Shown one piece after another: positions 25,326-33,657 of a stretch of DNA of 64,000 bases (the stretch's first letter is position 1; each line of letters starts with the position of its first letter). Made by a program: the position numbers and the translations under genes. The stretch is from Trebonia sp963771985 (GTDB lineage: Bacteria > Actinomycetota > Actinomycetes > Streptosporangiales > Streptosporangiaceae), in NCBI GenBank assembly GCA_963771985.1, contig CAVYVO010000006.1, positions 1 through 64,000 of the forward strand, in the 5' to 3' direction. The notes beneath the pieces are model-generated. The model did not search any database and had not been told where the DNA came from. It worked only from the letters and a program-made list of their open reading frames with translations.

Positions 25326-25952
25326 CTACGGCGGTTCGGGTTCGATGCTGAGTCCGGTCTGCGCGAGGAATCCGTCGATGAGGGCGGGCCGGTACTGGAT
25401 GCGCTTGAGCCGGTTCTTCATGATGGCGGCCAGCTGGCGCGGTGCGCTGCATGAGCCGAGGTTGCCCAGGCTGTTTTTCATGGCCGGCCAGGCGCCCTCC
25501 ACCGCATTCAGCTCAGGCGCGTAAGCCGGCAGCCGGGCCACTGTCAGCCAGTCCGGGTGCACCCCGGTGAACTCGCGCATTACCCCGCTGATGTGGGTGT
25601 TCAGGTTGTCCCAGCAGAGGATCAGCGGGGCATGGAGCTGGTTGTGCGCGGCGGTGATCAGGCTTGCGTAGTCTGCTTCGGACATGCTGCGGCGCTCGCC
25701 CCTGCGCCCGGTGTGCACCCGGATCCGGTAGAAGAACCGGCTGCGGGTACCGGGCCGGCAGCAGGTCATTCCCGCCGCTGACACGCGCCCGGAGCCTTTG
25801 CCGGACACCACGGCGACGGGCGTGCGGCCGCGGCGGGCCCAGGTGCGGGCCTTCGGCGGCCGCAGCCGCTGCCCGGCCTCGTCCTCAAAGCACAGGTACG
25901 CCCCGGTCGCCGCCGCTAGCCTCGAAGCCGGACCCAGGTCACGTCCCGCCAC
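25326..25952 (-). CDS. IS630 transposase, catalytic frame (orfB)
   Basis: The second frame of the IS630 transposase carries the DDE domain: CFEDEAGQRLRPPKARTWA (first Asp), LILCWDNLNTHIS (second Asp) and YAPELNAVEGAWP (Glu). It overlaps the first frame by 37 bp and lies in the -1 frame relative to it, as in IS630 elements that make the full enzyme by programmed -1 frameshifting. An independent start (ATG 25952, MAGRDLGP) is not needed. Confidence 0.85.
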   Translation of the reverse strand: MAGRDLGPASRLAAATGAYLCFEDEAGQRLRPPKARTWARRGRTPVAVVSGKGSGRVSAAGMTCCRPGTRSRFFYRIRVHTGRRGERRSMSEADYASLITAAHNQLHAPLILCWDNLNTHISGVMREFTGVHPDWLTVARLPAYAPELNAVEGAWPAMKNSLGNLGSCSAPRQLAAIMKNRLKRIQYRPALIDGFLAQTGLSIEPEPP

Positions 25953-26407
25953 GCCGCGATCGCCTTCTCATCGCGCCCGGCCGCCCGGTGCGCCGGGACC
26001 TGCGGGGTGAACCCGATCCGGTGCAGCAGGTACGACACGCCCCGCAAGGTGTACCGGACATGGAACAGCCGCCCGATCATCGTCGTGACCCGCTCCAGCG
26101 TCCACCGCTGGTCCTCGGCCCAGCCCCAGGCCGCCGGGCCCCTGTCCAGCTCAGTGCCCAGCCGGGCCAGCTGCGCCGGCGACAGCCGGCCCGCCGCCCC
26201 GCCCGCGCCTTCGGAGGCCAGCGCCGCGGTGCCCCCCGCCCGCCAGCGCCGCCGCCACTGATACACCGACTTCGTGCTCACCCGCAGCTCATGGGCTACC
26301 TGAACCGGGTCCATATCCTGCTCGAACATCGCCGCGGCCGTCAGCCGCACCTTCTCCCGCCGCGCCCTCCCCGCAGCGGTCAGGCCACCACCATCGGGAT
26401 ATCTCAT
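25916..26407 (-). CDS. IS630 transposase, DNA-binding frame (orfA)
   Basis: 163 residues with paired helix-turn-helix units: VQVAHELRVSTKSVYQWRRRWRAGG and the winged-helix part LERVTTMIGRLFHVRYTLRGVSYLLHRIGF. This is the N-terminal DNA-binding half of an IS630 transposase. It ends in the overlap with the catalytic frame; a -1 slip there would make a protein of about 350 residues, the family's usual length. Confidence 0.85.
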   Translation of the reverse strand: MRYPDGGGLTAAGRARREKVRLTAAAMFEQDMDPVQVAHELRVSTKSVYQWRRRWRAGGTAALASEGAGGAAGRLSPAQLARLGTELDRGPAAWGWAEDQRWTLERVTTMIGRLFHVRYTLRGVSYLLHRIGFTPQVPAHRAAGRDEKAIAAWRDVTWVRLRG

Positions 26408-27567
26408 ACTCCCGGCGTAGACCCGCCACCCGCCCCGATCACGCAGGCGCGCCGACTGTGATCAGACAGACAGACGCAGACCTCGGCCATTCAATCCCTG
26501 TAGCGCTGACTTCCTGTTCGTCTGGCTCGTCTCAAGCGCCGAGCGCTGCCAAGAGCCCCGCGCGGCCGGCGAGCGTTCCGGCGGCCAAGCCCTCGGCCTC
26601 CGCTTCCGCGTCCGCGATACCGACCCCGCACCGGCAGTGGCTCAACCTTGCCTATGCCAGCGTTTCCAGTGCGGAGAAACTCGACCTTTACGTGCCCATT
26701 CCGCGCCCCGGGCACCCGGCGGCTCCGGGCCTGGTGGTCTATGTGCACGGCGGCGGGTGGCTTCCGGGCCAGGGCGATAGGTCGGACTTTTTCTCCATGG
26801 GCATCGTGAAGTTCTTCTTGTCCATTGGCTACGCGACGGCTTCGATCGACTACCGACTGTCGAACGAGGCGCATTTCCCGGCCCAGATCGAGGACGTGAA
26901 GACGGCCGTGCGATGGCTGCGCGCGCACACCGGCCAGTACGGCTACGACCCCAATGAGATCGCGGCGGTCGGCGATTCCGCGGGAGGTCAGCTCGTCGCG
27001 CTCTTGGGCACGTCCGAAGGCGTTCCCAGCCTCGAGGGCGCACAGCTCGGCAATCCGAGCGTGTCCAGCAGCGTCAAGGCAGCCATTGTGGTCTATGGCG
27101 ATGTCAACTTCCTGGCCGAGGAGACATGGCTGTCCGAGATCCCGGCGTGCGCCGGAAAGTTCGGCAACCCCAACCTGCCCAGCTCGGCGGCCTCGAGGTA
27201 CCTCGGCGGACCGGTGCAATCCGTGCCCGGGGTGGCAAGGGCCGCCGACCCGATGACGTACCTGGCAGCCGGCAGGCAGCTGCCGAAGTTCCTCATCGCG
27301 CAGGGCACACACGACTGCATCGTGCCGTACCAGGGTGCTGTCGAGTTCTACGACGCGCTTGTTAAAGTCGGCGGTCCGCCGACGGCTCAGCTGATCATGG
27401 AACCCGGGATGGGACATTACTCGGACTTCAATTACGGCGAGCTCACGTTGCCGATTACCAAGCTTCTCCGGTCGACCATCGGGCAAGGCTGGCGGCCGGA
27501 AACCGGTCTTTTCTCTTGGCCATCTCGGACGCACCGCGGGGGCGTGCTCTCCGTGGACGCGGCGTGA

Positions 27568-28059
27568 TGTTACATCAGGTGCCAGCGGGGCTGCTCGTGC
27601 GAGCCTTCCCATGATCGCGAAGGTTTTTCGTACGTATAGAGGCTGTCGGGTGACTCTGGACGGGTTGCCTTAACCCGAAGTTACGCTCCCTCGGCGACGG
27701 AATCGCCCGCTGAGCTGGAGAAACGTTGCAACAGCCAGGTTCTTAGCGGCCATTAAAACCAGGAGCGGGTTCCGCTACCATCAGGGGCAGTTTCCGCTGG
27801 TCAGGCCGTGTAGACACGAAGGCCGGCCCGCCGTCACGAGAACGCCCGGGCCGGCGGGCAAGTTGGCATGTGATGGGCGGGCAGCTTCGGCTTGACGATG
27901 AGCGGGTGCGGGTGGCGGCCGTTTTCTGGGGGTGTTTCCGCGGGGTTGGCGTGGCAGCGGGGCTGGTGCCGGGTTTTCGTGCATGGTGGCGGCCTGGCTG
28001 TCTGCGGGTTAGTTCTGGCGGCCGGGCTGTGGATAGGGCGGCGGGTTCTTGCGGCGGGG
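27568..28059. other. Noncoding stretch: hairpin-element half and IS1182 end
   Basis: This holds the left half of the 71-77-bp hairpin element (27610-27637) and then the 3' noncoding part of the IS1182-family element. Within it, TTAACCCGAAGTTACG at about 27671 repeats the end sequence of the IS1634 element at 2009-2022. I see no gene here. Confidence 0.6.
27610..27637. repeat. Left half of the hairpin element split by IS1182
   Basis: CATGATCGCGAAGGTTTTTC followed by GTACGTAT matches the left side of the intact copy at 63360. It ends exactly where the IS1182 terminal repeat begins. The right half resumes at 29811-29856 with TATACGGTGAATTATTTACA and ends in TTTTCGTGATCATG. Confidence 0.8.
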
Positions 28060-29810
28060 TCAGACGGCGGGGGCGGGGACTCGTGCCGTTGCGGTGCGGG
28101 CCGGGCGGGCGGGGCGCTTGCCGCGGGCGGTGATGGCCTTGAGGATGTTGTGGCTGGCGGCCCAGAGGGCGAGTTCGGCGTCGGCTGCGCTGCCGCGGTA
28201 GTGCAGGGCGCGGCCGAGGCGGGCGGTGAGCTGGGCGAAGACGGGCTCGATGGTGGCGGCGCGCTGCCGGTAGAGTTCCCTGCCTTCGCCGGCCTGGAGG
28301 CGTTCGGTCATTTCTTCCCAGCTGGGGAGCATGGCCTGGGGTGCGCGGCCGTCCTGGGAGCGCCCGGTCTGGCGGGCCTCGCGGGTGACGGCGACGTAGA
28401 GCTTTTCGGGGATGCCGGCGGTGAAGTTGGCGTCGCTGGCGTACCCGGCGCCGGACAGGGCGCTGATGATCTCGTCCGTGATGCCGGCGGCGAGCAGGAC
28501 CCGGCGGGCTTCCTCCAGCAGGGGCAGCAGGGCCTGGACGTCGGCGGGGCTGGGATGGCGCATGATGGCGAGGATGACCTGGGTTCTGGCGGTGGCCAGG
28601 GCCTGGACGTTGAACAGCTGGCCGAAGCCGCCTTTCTTCAGCGGCATGACGAGGCTGGACGGGTCGGTGGGGTTGACCTTGGCCGTCGGGTCTGCGGCGG
28701 GGGCGGCGGCTTCCCGGCAGGCGGCCTCGTAGTCCGCAAGGGTCTTGTCCAGGGCCTGCCGGGCGCGCTTGACATCGCGGTCCTCGCCGATGGAGGCGAT
28801 GGGGCGGGCGCCGCCGATGCGCTGCCCGGCGGCGGTCTTGCGGGCGCGGGCCTCGAGCCGGCCGGCGGCCGCGGTCTCCCATTTGCGGACGGCGGCTTCC
28901 TTCCTTTCGATCCGGGCGGCCAGCTCCGCGATCCGGGCGTCGAGTTTCCCCTGGTCTTTGTCCTGCAGGGCGTCCAGCGCGGCGCGGGCGGCCAGGCGGC
29001 GCTCCAGCATCTGCGCGGCCCGGCCCGGCTTCTTCTTCCATTTCCCCTTCCCGCCGCCGTCACCGGGACCGTCGCCGCCGTCGCGGGAAGCGGCGCCCGC
29101 GCCGGCCGGGGCCGTGCCCTCGCCGTCCAGCATGTCCTGGACCCAGCGGCGGAACTCCGCGTCGATCCAGGCTCCCAGCTCGCTGATCTGGGCGTCCAGC
29201 TGCTCTCCGGTGAGGTTGGCGGCCATCGCGGCGTTCGCCTTCAGCTTCGTGCCGTCCCCGGCGACCAGCTCCAGGGACACCAGCCCCTCCCGGGCGCAGG
29301 CCTTCACCGACTCCGGCAGCAGCGCCAGCACCGCGCCCGTGTTCCGGCGGACGAACTCCGCGACCGTGGAATGATCGGGGTGCAGGCCCCCGCAGATGAC
29401 CCGCGCGCCCACGTCGTCGAACGTGGCCATCTCGATCTCCCGCGACGATTTCCGGCCCCGGCAGTAGCAGTACAGCAGCAGCGTCGCCATCATCTGCGGG
29501 TGATACGGCCGCCCGCCCTGCCCGTCGGGCCGGTACCGCGCACCGAACCGCGACAGGTCCATCTCCCCGGCCAGGTCCAGCACCTTCCACGCCAGGTGGC
29601 CGTCCGGCAGCCACTCCCGCGGGTCCGCCGGCATCAGCATCATCTGGTCCGGCCCGCTCCCGTCCCTGAACTTACGCCCCATGGAAAACATTATCTTACA
29701 TAAAACGCCATAAAGTGGCCGAAACGCATAGAGACAATGATTATCCCGGCATAATCGACTTACCGGAACCCGCTTGACGGGATCACGGGAAGAGTCGCCC
29801 GACAGCCTCT
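27638..29810 (-). mobile_element. IS1182-family insertion sequence
   Basis: The 2,173-bp element is bounded by AGAGGCTGTCGGGTGACTCT at 27638 and the inverse of AGAGGCTGTCGGGCGACTCT at 29810, a 20-bp terminal inverted repeat with one mismatch. It is inserted in the loop of an imperfect hairpin element. The flanks are ACGTAT and TATACG; any target duplication is at most 3-4 bp (TAT or TATA). Confidence 0.9.
28060..29682 (-). CDS. IS1182-family transposase
   Basis: About 540 residues. The N-terminal region LPDGHLAWKVLDLAGEMDLSRF and HPQMMATLLLYCYCRGRKSSREIEMA, and GLHPDHSTVAEFVRRN, are IS1182/IS5-superfamily hallmarks. The first catalytic Asp is in LVAGDGTKLKANA, and C-terminal YRQRAATIEPVFAQLTARLG carries the Glu. 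A long helical, Lys/Ala-rich insert (about residues 165-290) separates them. ATG 29682 (MGRKFRDGS) is the likely start, with ATG 29691 as alternative. The frame is open throughout. The central DDE Asp is less clear to me. Confidence 0.9.
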   Translation of the reverse strand: MGRKFRDGSGPDQMMLMPADPREWLPDGHLAWKVLDLAGEMDLSRFGARYRPDGQGGRPYHPQMMATLLLYCYCRGRKSSREIEMATFDDVGARVICGGLHPDHSTVAEFVRRNTGAVLALLPESVKACAREGLVSLELVAGDGTKLKANAAMAANLTGEQLDAQISELGAWIDAEFRRWVQDMLDGEGTAPAGAGAASRDGGDGPGDGGGKGKWKKKPGRAAQMLERRLAARAALDALQDKDQGKLDARIAELAARIERKEAAVRKWETAAAGRLEARARKTAAGQRIGGARPIASIGEDRDVKRARQALDKTLADYEAACREAAAPAADPTAKVNPTDPSSLVMPLKKGGFGQLFNVQALATARTQVILAIMRHPSPADVQALLPLLEEARRVLLAAGITDEIISALSGAGYASDANFTAGIPEKLYVAVTREARQTGRSQDGRAPQAMLPSWEEMTERLQAGEGRELYRQRAATIEPVFAQLTARLGRALHYRGSAADAELALWAASHNILKAITARGKRPARPARTATARVPAPAV

Positions 29811-29856
29811 TATACGGTGAATTATTTACATCAGGAAAAATGTTTTCGTGATCATG
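29811..29856. repeat. Right half of the hairpin element split by IS1182
   Basis: TATACGGTGAATTATTTACA continues into AAAAATGTTTTCGTGATCATG. It matches the right arm of the copies at 22008 and 63360 and completes the copy whose left half is at 27610-27637. Confidence 0.8.
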
Positions 29857-30047
29857 CGGTCTGGCAGGCTTCATCGGGCTTCCGTCAACATCGGGCTCTG
29901 TGATGTGAGCGACTGGAGTGGACATAGGAAGCCATGAGCAAGCGCGGATGAGGCAGGGAGACGGAAACGCGTGGCTTCTCGCGGGCCGACTGTGGGATAG
30001 TCGCGTCTGGAGTCATCTTCGGCGAGGTTGAGAAGGAGGTGCCGGTT

Positions 30048-30086
30048 ATGTCTGGTATTCCTTCCGCGCCTCCCGCCTGGTCCTGA
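30048..30086 (+). CDS. Possible 12-residue leader peptide upstream of the VOC gene
   Basis: AGAAGGAGGT at 30031-30040 is a strong ribosome site 7 bp before ATG 30048. The frame encodes MSGIPSAPPAWS and stops at 30086, 42 bp before the VOC start. It is too short to judge by composition. The strong site and position fit a leader peptide, or a re-initiation device, for the next gene. Confidence 0.4.
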   Translation: MSGIPSAPPAWS

Positions 30087-30128
30087 CTTCCCTGGCGGCG
30101 GGCGCCCGCGACGAAAGTGGAGCACGCC

Positions 30129-30488
30129 ATGCATGCGAGCATTCACAACATCACGTTCGACTGCGCCGACGCGAAGGCGCAGGCCATGTTCTGGGCCGCG
30201 GTGACCGGCGGGACCGCGCGGGAACAAGACGGGACGCCCGGTCACGTCGAGTGGGTGGTCATGCCGGTGTCACCGGGGACGCCGAGGCTGTATTTCACCA
30301 CCGTCCCCGAGCCGAAGGCGGCTAAGAACAGGATGCACCTGGACCTGCTGCCGACCGGTGGCGACCAGCACGCCGAAGTGGCCAGGCTGGCCGGGCTCGG
30401 CGCCACCGTGCTCGAGGATCAGCCGCCGGGAGCGGCCTGGATCGTTCTCGCCGATCCGGAAGGCAACGAGTTCTGCCTGGAGGGGTGA
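30129..30488 (+). CDS. VOC-family (glyoxalase-like) protein
   Basis: 119 residues forming one glyoxalase-like betaalphabetabetabeta unit: MHASIHNITFDCADAKAQAMFWAAVTGG at the start and AAWIVLADPEGNEFCLEG at the end, where the Glu of GNEFC is the usual metal ligand position. Members of this short Glyoxalase_6-type class bind metals or sequester drugs; the substrate is not predictable. ATG 30129 follows GTGGAG; GTG 30117 in frame is less likely. It is preceded by a tiny leader frame with a stronger ribosome site. Confidence 0.88.
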   Translation: MHASIHNITFDCADAKAQAMFWAAVTGGTAREQDGTPGHVEWVVMPVSPGTPRLYFTTVPEPKAAKNRMHLDLLPTGGDQHAEVARLAGLGATVLEDQPPGAAWIVLADPEGNEFCLEG

Positions 30489-30655
30489 CACGGGACGGGG
30501 CACGAACGTGCTTTCGGAAGATAGTGGATCGAAAGGCACATCCTGGGGTACCCGGCGATCCATTATGATGGCAGGCCCAGCTGCTGATGCCCGTTTTGCC
30601 CGGATTTTCTGGTATCCGGCGGCATCGACCTCCAGACCTGGCACGGCGGTGCTGA

Positions 30656-31306
30656 CTACGCGTTCTCTGGGAAGTCGACGCGCATCACCACCCGGCGGGG
30701 GCTGGGGCGGTGGACCTCGGTGAAGCCGGCTTCGTCGAAGACCTGGCGGCTGCCGACGTGCAGTTCGCCCCAGGTGATCTCCTTGCCGGGCGGAGTGATC
30801 ATCGGGTACGCCTCCAGCGCCCGGGCGCCGTTCTTCCTGGCGTAGCCGACCGTCGCGGCGGCCAGCGCGTAGGTGATCCCGCGCTTGCGGTATCCCTTGC
30901 GGGTTGTGAAGCACGTGACGGCCCAGACGCTGTCGTCGGCTTTGTCCTCGTGGCGGCCGCTCCAGACGGTGCGGGTCTTGGCCAGGCGCGTGTATTCGGT
31001 GCGCGGCTCCACCGCCACCCAGCCCACCGGTTCTCGTTCGGCTGGGTGGCGGCTGAGGTAGGCCACGAGCCCGGTCGTCGTGTCCGCCGACGGATCATCG
31101 CAGTTGGTCTGCTCGCGAAGGCGCCTGCGGCAGTCGGCGGCGTTCATCGACCAGATCCACGTTTCGCTCTTGAAGCGCTGGCAGTAGCACCGGCCGGGGT
31201 AGTCGGCGGTGCCGAAGATCGCCTGCAGGTCGGCCCACGAGGCCTCGTTGGCCGGGACGATGGTGAGCTGTTCCGCAGTGATCGGTTCCGCCGGCGCGGG
31301 CGTCAT
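30656..31306 (-). CDS. GNAT-family N-acetyltransferase
   Basis: 216 residues. GNAT features: YPGRCYCQRFK near residue 41 (a cysteine-rich turn common in this subgroup), PVGWVAVEPRTEYTRL (strand 4 region), and the acetyl-CoA-binding segment TRKGYRKRGITYALAAATVGYARKNGARALEAYP. It probably acetylates a small molecule. The start ATG 31306 overlaps the stop of the DinB-like gene (ATGA), so the pair is one operon. The C-terminus ends RRVVMRVDFPENA. Confidence 0.9.
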   Translation of the reverse strand: MTPAPAEPITAEQLTIVPANEASWADLQAIFGTADYPGRCYCQRFKSETWIWSMNAADCRRRLREQTNCDDPSADTTTGLVAYLSRHPAEREPVGWVAVEPRTEYTRLAKTRTVWSGRHEDKADDSVWAVTCFTTRKGYRKRGITYALAAATVGYARKNGARALEAYPMITPPGKEITWGELHVGSRQVFDEAGFTEVHRPSPRRVVMRVDFPENA

Positions 31307-31854
31307 TCGGGGGGATCCTCGCCGACCACGCCGTCGACGGACTCGCGGAGCAGGTCGGCTTGGCCGGTGTGCCGCGCGTACTCCTCGATGAGGTCGATGA
31401 GCAGGCGCCGCAGGCTGGGCGTGCGGCCGTCGGGCCAGGTAAACCCCGCGGGCCGGTCGAGGCCGCCGTCGGCGAGCGCCTCGGCGAGCAGAACGCGGGA
31501 GCGGGCCACGGCGTCCTGCCACAGGGACATCAGCTCCTCGGGGCTGTCCTGCGCCGCCGAGTGCCACTCCCAGTCCGGGTCGGTATCCCAGGGGGCGGTG
31601 TCGAAGGGCGGATGCTGGCCCCTGCCGTGCAGCTTGACGGAGAAGTAGTAGTCCTCGACGACGGCCAGGTGCTTGAGCAGGCCGCCCAGGGTCATCGTCG
31701 ACGGTCCGAGGGTCGCCCGCAGCCCGGCCGCGTCCAGGCCCCCGCACTTCCACGCGAAGGTACGGCGCTGCCGTTCCAGGGACCCGAGGAGCGTGTCGGT
31801 CTCATTGCCCGCCACTGGTGGTTCACGCAAGATCGCGTCGCTGTCGTTACCCAT
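31303..31854 (-). CDS. DinB/DUF664-family protein
   Basis: 183 residues forming the four-helix DinB-like bundle. The likely metal-binding histidines are in LGGLLKHLAVVEDYYF and IEEYARHTGQADLLRE, and the central segment TAPWDTDPDWEWHSAAQDSPEEL is typical of the actinobacterial DUF664 group. Related enzymes are thiol (bacillithiol, mycothiol or glutathione) S-transferases, so mycothiol-dependent detoxification is plausible but unproven. It overlaps the downstream acetyltransferase gene by 4 bp and is divergent from the WYL regulator 54 bp away. Confidence 0.9.
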   Translation of the reverse strand: MGNDSDAILREPPVAGNETDTLLGSLERQRRTFAWKCGGLDAAGLRATLGPSTMTLGGLLKHLAVVEDYYFSVKLHGRGQHPPFDTAPWDTDPDWEWHSAAQDSPEELMSLWQDAVARSRVLLAEALADGGLDRPAGFTWPDGRTPSLRRLLIDLIEEYARHTGQADLLRESVDGVVGEDPPE

Positions 31855-31908
31855 GTCTGGGACAGTATCGTCAGTCCCGGACGATCTGCTTCCGGGTTGG
31901 TGAGGAGA

Positions 31909-32871
31909 ATGGCATACGACGTGAGTCCCACCGCTCGGGCCCTGCTCGCCCTGGAGACTATTCAGAACAGTCCCGGCATCACCGCGCAGCGGCGGGGCGA
32001 GCGGCTCGGGGTCACCGAGCGCGCCGCGCGCCGCTACGTCGCGATCCTGCGCGAAGCGGAGCTGCCCATCGAGTCGGTCAGCGGCCCCTACGGGGGCTAC
32101 CAGGTGGGCCGCGGGATGCGGCTGCCGCCGCTCACGTTTACCGCCGCCGAGGCGATGGGCCTGGTCATGGCGGTGCTGGAAGGTCACAGGAACGCGGCGG
32201 ATCCGGCCGACCTGGTGGGCAGCGCCCTGGCCAAGATCATCCGTGCCTTGCCGGAGCGGGTAGCGGCCCCGGTGCGGGCCGTCCGCGCGGTCACGGTGCC
32301 ACCGGCTGGGAAGGAGACCCAGGTCAGCCACGAGCTGACGACAGCGTTGATCGAGTGCTGCGCGGCGGCCCGCCGGCTGCGGGTGACATACCGGAGGGGG
32401 ACCGTGGACCGCGCGATGGAGGTCGATCCGTGGGCCGTCGTCCTGCGGCACAGCCGCTGGTACCTGCTGGGCTGGTCGCACACGGCGCGGGGCCGCCGCG
32501 TGCTGCGCGTCGACCGGATCGCCGGGATCGAGGCGCTGCCGGACACGTTCACGCCGCCGCCCGACCTGGACGCCCTGCGCACCCTCGAGGAGCACCTGTC
32601 CCAGGACTGGACCTACCCGGTCGACGTGCAGGTCAACGCCTCGGTCGAGGAGACGTCGCGGTGGATACCGCGGAGCATGGGGCTGCTGGAATCAGATGGC
32701 GAGGGGCGGACGCGCATCCGGGCGACGACCGACGACCCCGACTGGTACGCGGGACGGCTTGCCGCTATCCCGGCGTCGTTCCGCGTGCTCGGGTCGGCCG
32801 AGCTGCAAAAGGCCGTCGCGGCCCTCGGCCAGCGGCTGATCCAGGCCAGCGACTGCCCGCCAGCGGAGTAG
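31909..32871 (+). CDS. WYL-domain (YafY-type) transcriptional regulator
   Basis: 320 residues. The N-terminal DeoR-like winged helix is SPTARALLALETIQNSPGITAQRRGERLGVTERAARRYVAILREA. The middle WYL domain contains VDPWAVVLRHSRWYLLGWSHTARGRRVLRVDRI. A C-terminal WCX-like domain follows. Such regulators sense small ligands and often control the divergent gene, here the DinB/GNAT pair. The ATG at 31909 lies 1-2 bp after GGAGA, too close for a normal ribosome site, so a slightly different start or leaderless initiation is possible. It is convergent with the ABC permease gene by only 0 bp. Confidence 0.92.
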   Translation: MAYDVSPTARALLALETIQNSPGITAQRRGERLGVTERAARRYVAILREAELPIESVSGPYGGYQVGRGMRLPPLTFTAAEAMGLVMAVLEGHRNAADPADLVGSALAKIIRALPERVAAPVRAVRAVTVPPAGKETQVSHELTTALIECCAAARRLRVTYRRGTVDRAMEVDPWAVVLRHSRWYLLGWSHTARGRRVLRVDRIAGIEALPDTFTPPPDLDALRTLEEHLSQDWTYPVDVQVNASVEETSRWIPRSMGLLESDGEGRTRIRATTDDPDWYAGRLAAIPASFRVLGSAELQKAVAALGQRLIQASDCPPAE

Positions 32872-33657
32872 TCAGGTGATGTCGCGGCGGACCGCGGTGC
32901 GGGCGGCGAGCAGCGCGCCCGCCAGCGCGATGGCTAGCAGCAGGGCCGTGGCGGCCGCGAACGGGAGCGGGCTGACGCCGGTGACATCGCGGGCGGGACC
33001 GAAGTTGGCCGAGCCGAGCGGGGTGCCGGCCAGCGCGGTCGCGGCCGTGTAGGGCAGGTACGGCCGGACCGAGCTGAACAGCCCGCCGACGAGCGACTCG
33101 ATGATGATCGCCCACACGAAGACGCCGATCACGGCCGCGAGCTGCGAGCGCACGAGCGAACCCGCGACCACGCCGATCACGGCGAGCAGCGCGGCGGCCA
33201 CCAGGTGGCCGAAGCCCCAGTCCGCGAACGTGGCGGCGCCGATGGCGACCCGGTAGCCGTGCGCGGCGGTGAACGACAGGCCGACCGCGCACGTGACGGC
33301 GTACCCGGCGAGGCCGAAGACCGCGCCGTCGGCCGCCCCGGCGGCCGCCTTCGCGGCCAGCACCCGGTTGCGGTCGGGAGTGGCCAGGTACGTGAGCGTC
33401 GCGGTGTGGTGCCGGAACTCCCCGCTCGAAATGATCACGCCGAGGACCGCGGCGAGGATCAGGCCCCACACTCCCCCGGTGACGATCGAGGTCTGACCGG
33501 CGGCGGTATACAGCGGCGCGGGCCCGCTGGCCTTGCCTGCCCGTGACGCCTCCAGCGTCGTCCACAGCAGGGTAAGGCCGAGCGAGGCGGCGAGCAGGCT
33601 GTAGCTGAGCCGGGTGCTGGTCAGCTTGAGCAACTCGATGCGGACTAGGCGGATCAT
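32872..33657 (-). CDS. ABC transporter permease (ABC-2 type)
   Basis: 261 residues with about six membrane segments. It begins MIRLVRIELLKLTSTRLSYSLL, typical of ABC-2 permeases that follow an ATPase gene. The IIISSGEFRHHTATLTYLATP segment is the coupling-helix region seen in actinobacterial exporters. It starts inside the last codons of the ATPase gene (4-bp overlap). That ATPase is truncated at its N-terminus, so this permease has lost its intact partner in this locus. Confidence 0.88.
   Translation of the reverse strand: MIRLVRIELLKLTSTRLSYSLLAASLGLTLLWTTLEASRAGKASGPAPLYTAAGQTSIVTGGVWGLILAAVLGVIISSGEFRHHTATLTYLATPDRNRVLAAKAAAGAADGAVFGLAGYAVTCAVGLSFTAAHGYRVAIGAATFADWGFGHLVAAALLAVIGVVAGSLVRSQLAAVIGVFVWAIIIESLVGGLFSSVRPYLPYTAATALAGTPLGSANFGPARDVTGVSPLPFAAATALLLAIALAGALLAARTAVRRDIT

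Larger units (their letters stand above)
25299..26500 (-). mobile_element. IS630-family insertion sequence with TA target duplication
   Basis: The element is 1,202 bp. The left end begins CAGAGGCTGAAAGGCCGGGG and the right end reads inversely CAGGGATTGAATGGCCGAGG; 21 of the first 28 positions match. It is flanked by TA at 25297-25298 and 26501-26502, the exact target duplication of IS630. It encodes two overlapping reading frames. Confidence 0.93.
25251..27567 (+). pseudogene. Lipoprotein esterase (BD-FAE-like alpha/beta-hydrolase) split by an IS630 element
   Basis: GGGGAGGTGA and ATG 25251 start MRSLRSVALAVIAVLL, the first half of a lipoprotein signal peptide. The IS630 element then intervenes from 25299 to 26500. 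After the duplicated TA, ALTSCSSGSS continues in frame with lipobox L-T-S-C. The mature enzyme shows HGGGW (oxyanion hole), DSAGG (nucleophile Ser), GTHDCIV (Asp) and GMGHYSD (His), typical of secreted esterases of the carboxylesterase/BD-FAE type. Removing the IS and one TA restores a perfect reading frame of about 370 residues. The present ATG at 26458 would give a protein without a signal peptide. Confidence 0.9.
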
